The position numbers were made by a program, and so were the translations under genes. A stretch of DNA of 64,000 nucleotides, taken from assembly GCF_007747655.1 (NCBI RefSeq), contig NZ_CP036274.1, positions 4,650,001-4,714,000 on the forward strand. The letters are read 5' to 3'. Source of the DNA: Anatilimnocola aggregata. GTDB lineage: Bacteria > Planctomycetota > Planctomycetia > Pirellulales > Pirellulaceae. Of the stretch, positions 44,689 through 54,295 are shown one piece after another; the first letter of the stretch is position 1, and each line of letters begins with the position of its first letter. The notes below the pieces were generated by a model, which made no database searches, was not told the DNA's origin, and was given only the letters and a program-made list of their open reading frames with translations.

Positions 44689-45083
44689 ATGATGATCAAA
44701 GCTCGGTCATGAGTAACTGGGCGATAGCTGAGCGCACACTGAATGAGTGCGTAGACGGGCCTGTGAGAAGTCTTGTGTCAGCTAGCAGAGATTGGGTAGG
44801 TTTGAGTACCTCTTTCTGAATCGGAGTCAGCGAGTGATGCTCTCAAAAGCGGTTAGGAAACTCGAAGGCGACCAAGAAAGGGGCGCAGCTTAAACAGCGA
44901 GTTGTCGCAAGGGAGCTTACGACTGTTGGTTGGCCAGCAACGATCAACACCTGCGATGGCCCGACCAGCTGAAATGTGCTGAAATCAGGCGACTTGCATA
45001 AAAAATTCCCCGCCGGAATTGTAATCCGGCGGGAAAAGTTTGTTTGTTTCCGACGAGAATCAAAGCTCGTTAGGAAATGTCAG
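44689..45083. other. Gene-free stretch before the tRNA
   Basis: About 395 bases with no supported gene. The right end carries the tRNA terminator hairpin; the rest shows nothing I can identify. Confidence 0.4.
45009..45033 (-). terminator. Intrinsic terminator after tRNA-Pro
   Basis: CCCGCCGGA (45009-45017) and TCCGGCGGG (45025-45033) form a perfect 9-bp stem. Read on the minus strand it is followed by AATTTTTTAT. It lies about 50 bases downstream of the tRNA. Confidence 0.8.
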
Positions 45084-45158
45084 TCAGGGTGACAGGATTT
45101 GAACCTGCGGCCTCAACGTCCCGAACGTTGCGCTCTAGCCAGACTGAGCTACACCCTG
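45084..45158 (-). tRNA. tRNA-Pro (anticodon CGG)
   Basis: A cloverleaf can be folded: acceptor CAGGGTG with CACCCTG, D-arm GCTC...GAGC, anticodon stem CAACG/CGTTG around TTCGGGA, T-arm GCAGG-TTCAAAT-CCTGT. The anticodon is CGG, reading CCG. The discriminator is A and CCA is not encoded. Confidence 0.93.
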
Positions 45159-45439
45159 AAACACCGCCAACAACTTGCGATCGAAACGGCTACGTTGCTC
45201 GCAAACCTATTCTTACTCCGACGAGTCGCAGTCGATTCAACTGGTAAAGACCGACTTGGGACCAGCTGAACAAGGGATACACTTCGGAGCCAAATAGTTC
45301 GCGTATCATAACTGAATTGGACCTCGCGTCAACGCGTATCCGGCCAGCCAGCACCCTGTGGACGGCCCCTGCGGCGCGCAGCGCCGCTGGATAGAATGGA
45401 AATTCGCTCGTCACCTTCCGCTATTGCAGTATTTGCCTG

Positions 45440-46843
45440 ATGTCCACTTACGATACCCTGATCATTGGCGCCGGCATGTCGGGATTGGCGGCAGGCATTC
45501 GCCTGGCCTACTTCGACCAGAAGGTCTGCATCTGCGAGCGGCACAGTACGATCGGCGGGTTGAATTCGTTCTATCGCCTGCGCGGTCGTGACTTTGATGT
45601 GGGCCTGCACGCGGTTACGAACTTCACGCCCAAAGGTGCGAAAAAAGGGCCGCTCGCCGTTTTGCTGCGACAGTTGCGCATGGCTTGGGACGATCTGGCA
45701 CTCGCGCCACAAATTGGCTCCGCCGTCGCCTTCCCGGGAATCGAGTTGAAGTTCAACAACGATCCCAAGTACCTGCAGAGCGAGATCGAGAAACTCTTTC
45801 CGCAGCAGAAAGACAACTTCCAACGCCTGCTCGATAAGATCGCCGGCTACGACGACCTCAATGCCGAGATGTTCACCCTCTCCACACGGCAGATCCTCGG
45901 CGAGACTATCAGCGATCCACTTCTGATTGAAATGATCCTCTGCCCGCTGATGTGGTACGGCAACGCGCGCGAAGACGATATGGACTGGGGACAGTTCAGC
46001 ATCATGTTTCGAGCGATCTTTCTCGAAGGGATGGCCCGGCCGTTTCGTGGTGTGCGTTTGATCCTGAAGAACCTCGTTCGCAAGTTCCGCGAACTTGGTG
46101 GCGAACTCAAGCTGCGCAGCGGAATCGCCAAGATTCATGTCGATGGCGAGCGGGCCGCGGGTGTGGTGCTCGACAATGGTCAGGAACTGGCCGCGAAAGT
46201 GATTCTCTCTTCCGCTGGCGTAGTAGAAACCTTGCGACTGTGCGACGACCTGTCCTCCGCAGAACCAGCGCGGGCCGGGCAGTTGTCGTTTGTCGAAACG
46301 GTTTCCGTGCTCGATCGTTCACCGCAGAAAATGGGCTATGACCGGACGATTGTCTTTTTTAATGACTCCCCCAAGTTCCATTGGCAGAGACCGCACGATC
46401 AGCTGATCGACGTCCGTACCGGAGTCATCTGCTCACCCAACAACTTTCGCTACGCGCCCGATGAGGGCGAACTCCCGGACAACATGATTCGCATCACAGC
46501 GCTCGCCGACTTCGATCGTTGGCAAGCCTTGTCGCCGGAGCAGTACCAACTTGAGAAGCTGCGCGGCTACGACGCGGTGGTCGGATCGGCCGTTCGCTTC
46601 GTCCCCGATTTTCGCAGCTATGTGATCGATACCGATATGTTCACGCCCACGACGATTCGCCGTTTTACCTGGCACGATAACGGTGCCGTTTACGGCGCGC
46701 CGGAGAAGCGACTCGATGGGCAGACCCATTTGAAAAATCTATTCCTGTGCGGCACAGATCAAGGTTACGTAGGCATAATCGGCTCGATCATTAGCGGCAT
46801 TAGCATGGCGAACATGCACTGTTTGAAAGCCGGTGGGGGGTGA
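45440..46843 (+). CDS. Phytoene-desaturase-like FAD oxidoreductase
   Basis: A 467-residue flavoprotein with the N-terminal FAD motif IIGAGMSGLAAGIRLAYF, then EIR-like ICERHSTIGGLNSFYRLRGR. The C-terminus has LFLCGTDQGYVGIIGSIISG, typical of carotenoid desaturases and related isomerases/saturases. Substrate is probably a polyene or other lipid, but no other carotenoid gene is nearby. The next gene's frame overlaps the stop. Confidence 0.8.
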   Translation: MSTYDTLIIGAGMSGLAAGIRLAYFDQKVCICERHSTIGGLNSFYRLRGRDFDVGLHAVTNFTPKGAKKGPLAVLLRQLRMAWDDLALAPQIGSAVAFPGIELKFNNDPKYLQSEIEKLFPQQKDNFQRLLDKIAGYDDLNAEMFTLSTRQILGETISDPLLIEMILCPLMWYGNAREDDMDWGQFSIMFRAIFLEGMARPFRGVRLILKNLVRKFRELGGELKLRSGIAKIHVDGERAAGVVLDNGQELAAKVILSSAGVVETLRLCDDLSSAEPARAGQLSFVETVSVLDRSPQKMGYDRTIVFFNDSPKFHWQRPHDQLIDVRTGVICSPNNFRYAPDEGELPDNMIRITALADFDRWQALSPEQYQLEKLRGYDAVVGSAVRFVPDFRSYVIDTDMFTPTTIRRFTWHDNGAVYGAPEKRLDGQTHLKNLFLCGTDQGYVGIIGSIISGISMANMHCLKAGGG

Positions 46844-46938
46844 GCGGCGATAGCTTGCCACCCTATTCCAGTTACAATGAAAATTCGGCAAACTCCGCTT
46901 ACCTTCTCCATCGATCAAAACCTCTGGCGAGTCCTGGC

Positions 46939-47700
46939 ATGCTAGTTCGTTTGCATATTTCGTTAGCTTCATCTGGGCTGGCAGTTTGTAGCGCGTTAGT
47001 CCTGATGCTGGGGGGGTGCGGACAGGGGGAATACGAGTCGCGGATGGGAAATATCGGCCAGATGATGGCCGCCAGACAAGCCGCGCTGGTGAACAACCTG
47101 GTCATGAAGGAATACTTTCCGGTGACCGACCCGACCAATGCACCGTCGGGAGTCAAGTTGCGGCTCCCCCTTAAGTTTTCTGGTGGCCAGGCAACCAGTC
47201 TGGGGGCCGATATTGCGCGGGCCAAGCTGGCACAATTCGACATCCCTGGTTTTTGCTACACGTTAGAGACGATGGTGGCCGATGATGCAGGGAAACAGCT
47301 GCCGACCACCTTGCACCTGTACGTGGTGAGCAAAAAAACTACCACGGCCCAGCAGCTGCGCGATTCCATCAAGCAGCAAGCAGTAGTGGTCTCGCCCGAG
47401 GCGAACTGGGTACTTGTGCCCGCGGGCAAAGCGCCTGGTGCCCTTGCCGGCAATATGATTGCGGTGACTGGGAACTTCGATTTCGAAATGAATGGCACCA
47501 TCGAGAATCTGCCTGGCACGATTCGCCTGTACATGTATGAAACCCCAGAAAACATTGTGATCCTAGGCTTTAGGCACGATAGCAGCACTGGCAATGAGAA
47601 AGGCAAACTTGCATTGTCAATCGCTTTCGCACTCTCATCAGTAGCACTCGATGTTCCAGCTCCGGCTCCCGCAGCAGCGGCCCCTGCCGCCGGTTCATAG
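46939..47700 (+). CDS. Hypothetical lipoprotein
   Basis: The ATG at 46939 begins a lipoprotein signal (LAVCSALVLMLGGCGQGEY); the GTG at 46840 overlapping the upstream gene is an alternative. The mature protein has alternating beta-like segments and ends in a Pro/Ala-rich tail (APAPAAAAPAAGS). I do not recognise the family. It is probably anchored in a membrane and may belong to an envelope-maintenance set. Confidence 0.6.
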   Translation: MLVRLHISLASSGLAVCSALVLMLGGCGQGEYESRMGNIGQMMAARQAALVNNLVMKEYFPVTDPTNAPSGVKLRLPLKFSGGQATSLGADIARAKLAQFDIPGFCYTLETMVADDAGKQLPTTLHLYVVSKKTTTAQQLRDSIKQQAVVVSPEANWVLVPAGKAPGALAGNMIAVTGNFDFEMNGTIENLPGTIRLYMYETPENIVILGFRHDSSTGNEKGKLALSIAFALSSVALDVPAPAPAAAAPAAGS

Positions 47701-47755
47701 CGATAGGCTCGCAATTCACTAAAGGTTCGACTCATTACGGAGATGAAAAACGGTC

Positions 47756-48043
47756 ATGGCTGAGTACACCAAATTTCAGCAGAATGCGATCAAGAACTTT
47801 TACGACAATCGCGACACGATTGCCCTGCAACGCGTGCAGGAACTTGTGACCGAGTTGTATCTCTCCGAAGGGAAAAAGCTGCAGAAAAATTGGGACAGCG
47901 TGATCATGCACCTGTCGAAGTTGAACGTCGATAAGAAGACGCTCGACCACCTGCGCAAAGAAGCCAAGCCCGAATTAGTGGCTTCGCTCGTCACCCGCAT
48001 GCTCAACAAAGAAGACGCCAAGCCCGTCGTCGGCAAGCGGTAA
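47756..48043 (+). CDS. Small conserved-type hypothetical protein
   Basis: A 95-residue helical, basic protein (MAEYTKFQQNAIKNFYDNRD; KKLQKNWDSVIMHLSKLN). I have seen this style in planctomycete genomes but know no function. The ATG stands 56 bases after the lipoprotein gene, with no clear Shine-Dalgarno site. Confidence 0.6.
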   Translation: MAEYTKFQQNAIKNFYDNRDTIALQRVQELVTELYLSEGKKLQKNWDSVIMHLSKLNVDKKTLDHLRKEAKPELVASLVTRMLNKEDAKPVVGKR

Positions 48044-48172
48044 TCCGCACGGCGTTTCATCGCGGCAATAGCCGAAACAACGCTGGTCGAGATCGCTATA
48101 CTGCAGCAGCCGCGCGAGTGCTAGACTCGCGCCATCGTTTCGTCTTCCTTCTGCCGTTAGCGACCACCGCTC

Positions 48173-48949
48173 ATGCCCGCATCCGCTGGTCTCGACCATA
48201 TCCAGCAGCACCTGTTGCCTCTACGCCAGCAGTTGCTCGCTCATCCTCTTTACTCGCGCATCGATAGTCTGCCGGCGCTGCGAACGTTCATGCAGCATCA
48301 TGTCTTCGCAGTCTGGGATTTCATGTCGCTGCTGAAGACGTTGCAACAACGGCTGTGCTGCGTAAACGTTCCGTGGCTGCCTCCGGTCAATGGTCAGGCG
48401 GCCCGGTTGATTAACGAAATCGTTCTCGGCGAAGAGAGCGACGAAGATGGCCAAGGCAGTTATGCGAGCCATTACGATTTGTATCATCGAGCGATGATCG
48501 CCTGCGGTGCTGATACCGGACCGATCGACCGCTTCGGCCGCCTGTTGCAAGGTGGTCTCTCCGTTGATGCCGCCCTCGGCGAGGCGGAACTTCCCGCATC
48601 TGTTCGGCAGTTCGTGGCGCATACGTTTCAAATCCTGGCAACCGGAAATCTCGCGGCGATTGCCGCGGCCTTTACGTTCGGTCGCGAGGATCTACTCCCC
48701 GCCGTCTTTCAGCGAATTGTCGATGAGCTCAATGTTGAGTCCAGCGGCGGGCTCGATCAGTTTCAGTTTTATCTGCAGCGACATATTCAACTCGATGGCG
48801 ATCATCACGGGCCGATGGCAGGTCAGCTGGTCGAGATGCTTTGCGGCCACGATCCAGCCCAATGGCAAGCTGCTGAGCGCGCGGCAATCTCTTCCTTGCA
48901 AGCCCGCCTCGTACTGTGGGATGGCATGTTGGCGGCGATCGAAAAGTAA
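48173..48949 (+). CDS. DUF3050 (heme-oxygenase-like fold) protein
   Basis: A 258-residue helical protein with family features: MQHHVFAVWDFMSLLKTLQQ, LINEIVLGEESDE and YLQRHIQLDGDHHGPMA. Conserved Glu and His residues in these motifs could bind metal. DUF3050 proteins are predicted heme-oxygenase-fold enzymes of unknown substrate. Confidence 0.88.
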   Translation: MPASAGLDHIQQHLLPLRQQLLAHPLYSRIDSLPALRTFMQHHVFAVWDFMSLLKTLQQRLCCVNVPWLPPVNGQAARLINEIVLGEESDEDGQGSYASHYDLYHRAMIACGADTGPIDRFGRLLQGGLSVDAALGEAELPASVRQFVAHTFQILATGNLAAIAAAFTFGREDLLPAVFQRIVDELNVESSGGLDQFQFYLQRHIQLDGDHHGPMAGQLVEMLCGHDPAQWQAAERAAISSLQARLVLWDGMLAAIEK

Positions 48950-49085
48950 CTGCGAACGCCACTCCGTTTCGCGTCCGATCGGGGCAAGTCGTTTCGGCCT
49001 GACTTCGATATACTACGGCCTGCAGAATTGCCTCCGTCGCTAGCTGGCGTTTACGCTCGCTGGTTCAAAACCGCATCGATTTTCC

Positions 49086-50849
49086 ATGCTCCGCTTTCAG
49101 GTTATCAACGACGCCCAGAGCGCCCAATGGACGCACGGGGCTGGCCCGTTTGAACTCGGCCGTGCGCCGTCCGAATCCACAGCCGTCCCACGGTTCGTCA
49201 TCGAAGATCGTTACGTCTCGCGCAGTCAATTGCGGGTCGAAGCAGCTGGCGCTGGCCAAGTCCGCCTCGAAAATCTTGGTCAGGCACTGGAACTCGGCGA
49301 TGGCAGTTCGCTGCAACCGAATGAGGTTCGCATCCTGCCGCTTCCCGTGAAGCTGACCGCTGGCTACTCGCGCATCGAAATCTCAGACGAGTTGCCACTG
49401 GGTGAACCGGACAACGCTTACGACACCATCTCGCGCCCGGTTCGCATCGAACGAGCTGCTACCGCAGGTGCAGTGATTGAAGTCGGCGAGTCTCCTTCGC
49501 CAGCCACGCTCACCAAGTGGTTCGAAACGCTCCTCTCCGTGCAACGAGCGGCAGCTGGTACGGCCGAGTTCTACGAAGAAACCGCGCGAGCAGTGGTCGA
49601 TCTGGTTGGTCTCGATATGGGCCTGGTACTGGTCCGGCGCGGAACGGGGTGGGAAACGAAGGCGATGCATGAAGCGGCCGGCGCTCGCTTCAGTCGTGTG
49701 AGCCAGGCCGTCCTCAACCATGTTATCAGTCAGCGACGCACGTTCTATCGCGCCCTGGCAGGTATGGAGAACTCCGCCAGCCTGGCGCAGGTCGATGCGG
49801 TCGTCGCTTCACCGGTCTTCGACGCTCACGATGAAATTGTGGGCATCGTTTACGGTTCGCGCGGCATTCAAGTCGGTACCAAGCGTCCCGGCATCGTGCC
49901 AATGGAAGCCCGGCTCGTGCAACTCCTGGCTGGTGCCGTCAGTGCTGGTCTCGCCCGCATGGAGAAGGAAGCTGAGGCCGCTCGGAACCGCGCCCGTTTC
50001 GAACAGTTTGCTTCGCCCGTCGTGGCGGCTGAACTCGAACGCAATCCGGCGCTGCTCGAAGGAACGGAACGCGAGATCACGGTGCTGTTTTCCGACCTGC
50101 GTGGCTTTACACGCATTTCAGAGCAACTTGGCGCCCGCGATACGTTTCAACTCGTTGGCGATGTGATGGACAAGCTTACCGAGCAAGTTCTCAAGCATGG
50201 CGGCATCATCATCGACTACTACGGCGATGGCCTCGCAGCCATGTGGAACGCGCCCCTCGATCAAGCCGACCATGCGCGCTTCGCCTGCAGAGCCGCGCTC
50301 GCCATGCAAGCCGAGTTGCCCGCCTTGAGCGCTCTCTGGCAAGACCGCCTGGGGAAGCCTTTGCAGATTGGTGTCGGTCTTAACACCGGCCCAGCCCGCG
50401 TGGGAAATGCTGGCAGCCGGATGCGACTGAAGTATGGTCCGCGTGGACACACGGTGAACGTCTCCAGCCGCATCGAAGGAGCAACCAAGCACCTGGGCGT
50501 TCCGGTGTTGGCGTCAGCTGCCACCCAGAAACTGCTCGGCGACGAATTCGCGACCCGCCGCATTTGCCAGGTTCGCGCCGTGGGTCTGGAAGGTTCGGTG
50601 GAACTGTTCGAAGTCCGCGAGGCACCAGCTGACAATGCCTGGCAGCTGCTCCGGACCACCTACGAACAAGCACTCAAGCTGTACGAGTCCGGCCAATGGC
50701 TGGCCGCAGTGGATTTGCTTACCCCCGGCAAGGCAGACCCGGTGGGACACGAAGACATCCCTTCCAGAACACTCCTCCGCCTCGCGCGCGAGGCCGCGCA
50801 CAACCCATCGTCAAGCTTCGATCCCGCCTTTAGGCTCGATGGCAAATAG
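49086..50849 (+). CDS. FHA-GAF-class III adenylate cyclase
   Basis: A 587-residue protein. Residues about 20-75 look like an FHA domain (ELGRAPSES, SRSQLRVE). A GAF domain covers about 150-290. A class III cyclase spans about 315-490, with metal-binding Asp in VLFSDLRGFTRISEQL and in IDYYGDGLAAMW, and a substrate-contact region HTVNVSSRIEGATKH. The C-terminal ~70 residues are TPR-like. It probably makes cAMP in response to a phosphorylated partner (FHA) and a ligand (GAF); a Ser/Thr kinase is encoded 8 kb away. Confidence 0.9.
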   Translation: MLRFQVINDAQSAQWTHGAGPFELGRAPSESTAVPRFVIEDRYVSRSQLRVEAAGAGQVRLENLGQALELGDGSSLQPNEVRILPLPVKLTAGYSRIEISDELPLGEPDNAYDTISRPVRIERAATAGAVIEVGESPSPATLTKWFETLLSVQRAAAGTAEFYEETARAVVDLVGLDMGLVLVRRGTGWETKAMHEAAGARFSRVSQAVLNHVISQRRTFYRALAGMENSASLAQVDAVVASPVFDAHDEIVGIVYGSRGIQVGTKRPGIVPMEARLVQLLAGAVSAGLARMEKEAEAARNRARFEQFASPVVAAELERNPALLEGTEREITVLFSDLRGFTRISEQLGARDTFQLVGDVMDKLTEQVLKHGGIIIDYYGDGLAAMWNAPLDQADHARFACRAALAMQAELPALSALWQDRLGKPLQIGVGLNTGPARVGNAGSRMRLKYGPRGHTVNVSSRIEGATKHLGVPVLASAATQKLLGDEFATRRICQVRAVGLEGSVELFEVREAPADNAWQLLRTTYEQALKLYESGQWLAAVDLLTPGKADPVGHEDIPSRTLLRLAREAAHNPSSSFDPAFRLDGK

Positions 50850-50953
50850 CTGGTCTTCGCCTTCAGGCGCATCCAAGCTTGAAGCGCAGATAAGCGAATT
50901 GCTAACTGTCAGTAGCGTCTCGGTGGCTTCATGCCGAACTTCATGAGTCTGAG

Positions 50954-51322
50954 ATGAACTTCTCGAAATTCCTCCGCAGTTTCACGATCGGCTTTCTCGG
51001 CCTAAGTCACATCATTCGGTCTGAGCAGAATATGAGGTTGCACTGCTGCGCTGCAATTGGTGTGATCATCGCCGGTTTTGTGTTTTCGCTCGCCGCATGG
51101 GAATGGGTGGTGATTTTGTTTTGCCTCGGTTTGGTAATCTCCGCCGAGTGCTTGAACAAAGCAGTAGAGCGACTCGCTGATCGTGTTACGCGGGAACAGG
51201 ATCCACTCATTAAGCAAGCGAAGGATTGCGGTTCGGCGGCGGTCCTGGTGGTTGCGATTACGGCGGCCGCAGTCGGCGGCGTGATTTTTCTGCCCAAAAT
51301 CTGGGCCTTGGCGGGGCGGTGA
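50954..51322 (+). CDS. dgkA: DgkA-type diacylglycerol/undecaprenol kinase
   Basis: A 122-residue membrane protein with three helices and the family motifs SAECLNKAVERLADR and QAKDCGSAAVLV. The E and KD residues are those of prokaryotic DgkA kinases, which phosphorylate diacylglycerol or undecaprenol in membrane-lipid recycling. It is followed after three bases by a membrane protein gene. Confidence 0.9.
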   Translation: MNFSKFLRSFTIGFLGLSHIIRSEQNMRLHCCAAIGVIIAGFVFSLAAWEWVVILFCLGLVISAECLNKAVERLADRVTREQDPLIKQAKDCGSAAVLVVAITAAAVGGVIFLPKIWALAGR

Positions 51323-51325
51323 GTC

Positions 51326-52177
51326 ATGCTCGGCGAACGGCCTCTGGGCGAGAACTGGTCAGCCACATTTCGATGGTGGTTCTTACCGAGTTGGCTGGGG
51401 CTAGACGCTCCCTTTGTCGTGTTGACCTGGACCTGGGCGACAAGTCGGGCAATGGATATAACGCTGCCGAATCGTTCCGGCATCGCCCTGTTTCTAGTGG
51501 TTTGGTTTATTTATCTGGCTGACAGACTCTTTGACGTCGCTCGTTGCCAGGACTGGTCGAAGGCCACGGGGCGCATGCGATTTGGGCGATCGTGTCGGCC
51601 TGTATTTTGGCTCGGTCTCGCTTTTTGTAGTGCAGGCCTGTTGGCGATTGTATGGGCCGGTTTGCCGACGGACGTGCTACAGCGTGGCGCAATAGTCGCC
51701 CTCGGTGTGAGCCTGCATTGCCTGGCATTTGTGACACCAGTTATTTTTCCAGCGAAACTTCGCGGAAAGGAGTTTGGCGTTGGCTTGTTTTTCGCTCTGG
51801 GTGCATACGCTTGCTTGGGGGCGAAGCTAAGTGCGCTGCCGCTATTCGTCGCAATTGCGATCGTGGTGACATTCAATTGCTTGGTCATTGCCGCCCGCGA
51901 TGCCGACAGTGACGAGACGAACGACAGCGGTGCTGCCTCTCGCTGGTGGATGTCGATGAAGCGCGACCTGTTCTGGCTCGGACTAGCTCTGACTGCAACG
52001 GCGACTTTCTGTTCGATCTTCACGGATGAAGCAGCGTTTTATCTTGCCCTTGCCGCTGCTTTCGCCGCACTCACGCTCCTGCATCACCAGGCTCATCTCT
52101 TGAGTGGCGATGCCGTCCGGGCTTTGGCAGACTTCTCGTTGTTCACTCCGATTCCAATCGTGATTGCGTTGACATGA
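51326..52177 (+). CDS. Multi-pass membrane protein, possibly UbiA-like
   Basis: A 283-residue protein with about eight membrane segments. The segments WFIYLADRLFDVARC and AARDADSDETND resemble the two aspartate-rich motifs of UbiA-type prenyltransferases, but the match is weak. It starts three bases after dgkA, so the two are probably cotranscribed, which hints at polyprenyl or lipid metabolism. Confidence 0.55.
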   Translation: MLGERPLGENWSATFRWWFLPSWLGLDAPFVVLTWTWATSRAMDITLPNRSGIALFLVVWFIYLADRLFDVARCQDWSKATGRMRFGRSCRPVFWLGLAFCSAGLLAIVWAGLPTDVLQRGAIVALGVSLHCLAFVTPVIFPAKLRGKEFGVGLFFALGAYACLGAKLSALPLFVAIAIVVTFNCLVIAARDADSDETNDSGAASRWWMSMKRDLFWLGLALTATATFCSIFTDEAAFYLALAAAFAALTLLHHQAHLLSGDAVRALADFSLFTPIPIVIALT

Positions 52178-52202
52178 AGAGATGAGCAGATGCATCGTCG
52201 AT

Positions 52203-53624
52203 TCAACGCAACTGGTTCTTGAAGACTTTGCCGTCCTTCATAATGACGACGAAGTTCTTGGCCGGGTCAGCGATTAGGTTGAGGTTATCGAGAGGATTGC
52301 CGTCAACCACCAACAGGTCGGCCAGTGCGCCTTCTTCCACCACACCCAGCTTGCCGGGATAGGGATTGCGCTTCCCAGACATGGCGAGCAATTCGGCATT
52401 TGTGCTGGTCGCCATGACGAGTATTTCGGCGGGGGTATACCAGCGTGCGAGCGCGACCAGCAGTTGTCCCTGGCGACGGGCTAGCGCTGGGGAGAAGATG
52501 ATGTCGGTGCCCCAGGCCGTCTTAAGTTTGTGCTTCCTTGCCAGCCGATAGGCGACATCCATCCCGGCAAGTACCTCAGCAAACTTGGCCCGCTGCAGTG
52601 AACCCGGCGGAAAAGCGTTAGCCATCTCGTCGGGGAAAGGCTGAATACTCAGCCAGATGCCGCGCTCGGCAATTAACTTGGCGTTTGCTTCGTCCATGAG
52701 GTGACCATGCTCGATGCACTTCACGCCAGCATTGATGGCCCGCTTCATCGACTCGGGGGTGTAAGCATGCACAACAACATAGGTGCCCCAGTTCTCCGCG
52801 GCTTCAACGGCGGCACGCAACTCAGGCTCAGTGAAAGTGCTCACATCGAGCGGACTGTGGGGCGAAGCCACCCCTCCACCGCCTGTCAGCTTAATCTGAG
52901 TCGCACCGAGCATAAGCTGTTCCCGCACACGCACGCGCACTTCGTCTGGACTGTCAGCAACCATGCTGCCGCCGATTTGTTCCATGCGCGAACGTGCGCT
53001 GCCGAGGGTGCGCGGCAACTCAAATGGCTGGCGGAAGTCGCCATGACCGCTCGTGACGGTGATGATCGCGCCGGACGGATAGATCCGCGGGCCGGCGACA
53101 ACTCCATCGTCGATGGCACGTTTGAGCCCGAAGACTGGCCCACCCACGTCCCGAACGGTAGTGAACCCACGCACTAAAGTGTCAGCTGCTTCCGCGCCGG
53201 CGACCAGGTTGGCATAGCCGACATCCCACTTCAGCGCCTCATCGGGAGTCGGCCGCACCAGCATCGCGTGCCAATGGGCGTCGATCAGGCCCGGCATAAG
53301 CGTGCGCCCTCCGCCGTCAATAATGGTTGCCTTCTCTGGCGCCGAGATGTTGCCGCCGATCTTCTCAATCTTGTTCCCGACCACAAGTACGGAAGTGCTC
53401 GCAGTAAGATTGTTCGACTTGCCATCGAACACCTTTACGTTTTTGAACAAGGTAGCGCTCGGCTGACTCGCGTCGATCACTGCGCCGGACTGAGCAACGC
53501 GCGCGTGGGGCGTTGTCATGTCACCCTTCGGCCGTTGTTCGAGCGCTTGCACGGGAGCGATGAGGAAACCGAGGAGCCAGCCAGCGGCGGGTATTAGTAC
53601 GATCCGAGTCGATAAGTTGCCCAT
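52203..53624 (-). CDS. Exported amidohydrolase (Xaa-Pro dipeptidase/prolidase-like)
   Basis: The start at 53624 has GGAGA just upstream. A signal peptide covers about 1-28. The metal ligands are visible: DAHWHAM (HxH), K in IKLTGGGG, H in VVVHAY, H in IEHGH and D in AWGTDIIF. The family hydrolyses amide bonds, for example in Xaa-Pro dipeptides or imidazolonepropionate-like substrates. The gene is convergent with the UbiA-like gene. Confidence 0.88.
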   Translation of the reverse strand: MGNLSTRIVLIPAAGWLLGFLIAPVQALEQRPKGDMTTPHARVAQSGAVIDASQPSATLFKNVKVFDGKSNNLTASTSVLVVGNKIEKIGGNISAPEKATIIDGGGRTLMPGLIDAHWHAMLVRPTPDEALKWDVGYANLVAGAEAADTLVRGFTTVRDVGGPVFGLKRAIDDGVVAGPRIYPSGAIITVTSGHGDFRQPFELPRTLGSARSRMEQIGGSMVADSPDEVRVRVREQLMLGATQIKLTGGGGVASPHSPLDVSTFTEPELRAAVEAAENWGTYVVVHAYTPESMKRAINAGVKCIEHGHLMDEANAKLIAERGIWLSIQPFPDEMANAFPPGSLQRAKFAEVLAGMDVAYRLARKHKLKTAWGTDIIFSPALARRQGQLLVALARWYTPAEILVMATSTNAELLAMSGKRNPYPGKLGVVEEGALADLLVVDGNPLDNLNLIADPAKNFVVIMKDGKVFKNQLR

Positions 53625-53869
53625 CGCGAGGTCTCCATCAGCAGGTGTTAAGCAGGTCAGGCTCACTCTCGACATGGTCACATCTGGTGTTATGGAGAAT
53701 TCTACGGCCTTGTCGGTTTATTGGCACGCGCAATTGACATAGGGTAGCTTCCCCTTTGCCCCCTGAGTCTTGCCGGGTGCGATTGTCAGCCAGCCAGCAT
53801 GCGTGTTTTGGGAAGCGGGCGAGCAATCCTCGCGTGCCATGCCGGCATTCAGGCCGCTAAGGCGGGGGG

Positions 53870-53963
53870 TGTTCAACAAGGGAGTCAATTGTTGAACAGC
53901 AACGTGCGTAACTCTCGGGTTTCCGAGCGATTGGTGTTCAACAATGAGGGTGCATGTTGAACA
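53870..53963. repeat. Tandem inverted repeats TGTTCAACAA/TTGTTGAACA
   Basis: Arms at 53870-53879 and 53889-53898 are a perfect 10-bp inverted pair. A second pair lies at 53935-53943 and 53955-53963 (TGTTCAACA/TGTTGAACA). Between them CTCGG-GTTT-CCGAG is a small hairpin. The 53625-54295 gap holds no clear gene. The paired dyads may be an operator or structured RNA. Confidence 0.6.
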
Positions 53964-54295
53964 AGTAGGATGAAATTGAGCGGAGAGATAGCGCCAAGAA
54001 GAGTCGAGCGGTACTGGACCATTTTCGCTCAGCAGCGGCGGTTGCCTGCGATGCGTGCCCAGTCGGGACATGTTGCCAGCAAAGGCAGGAAAGCGGCACT
54101 GGCATGGCAAATTGCCAAGCGAAACTGTAGCGATTGCAGAATGATTAACGATTAAGTTGGCTGCAGCCGATTAAATCGCTAATTACGAACAGGCTGCGTC
54201 CCTGCCGTGAATTCAACTTATCCATACGCGGCATTCGCCCCCAGATTTCAAGGCGACGAACCGAAGTGCCAGCGCGCTCTTGCGGGAGGGAAGTC

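Noticed and set aside
45084-45158. The tRNA-Pro as an integration site for the upstream island
   Set aside because: No second copy of the tRNA 3' end was found by eye, and no integrase gene is adjacent.
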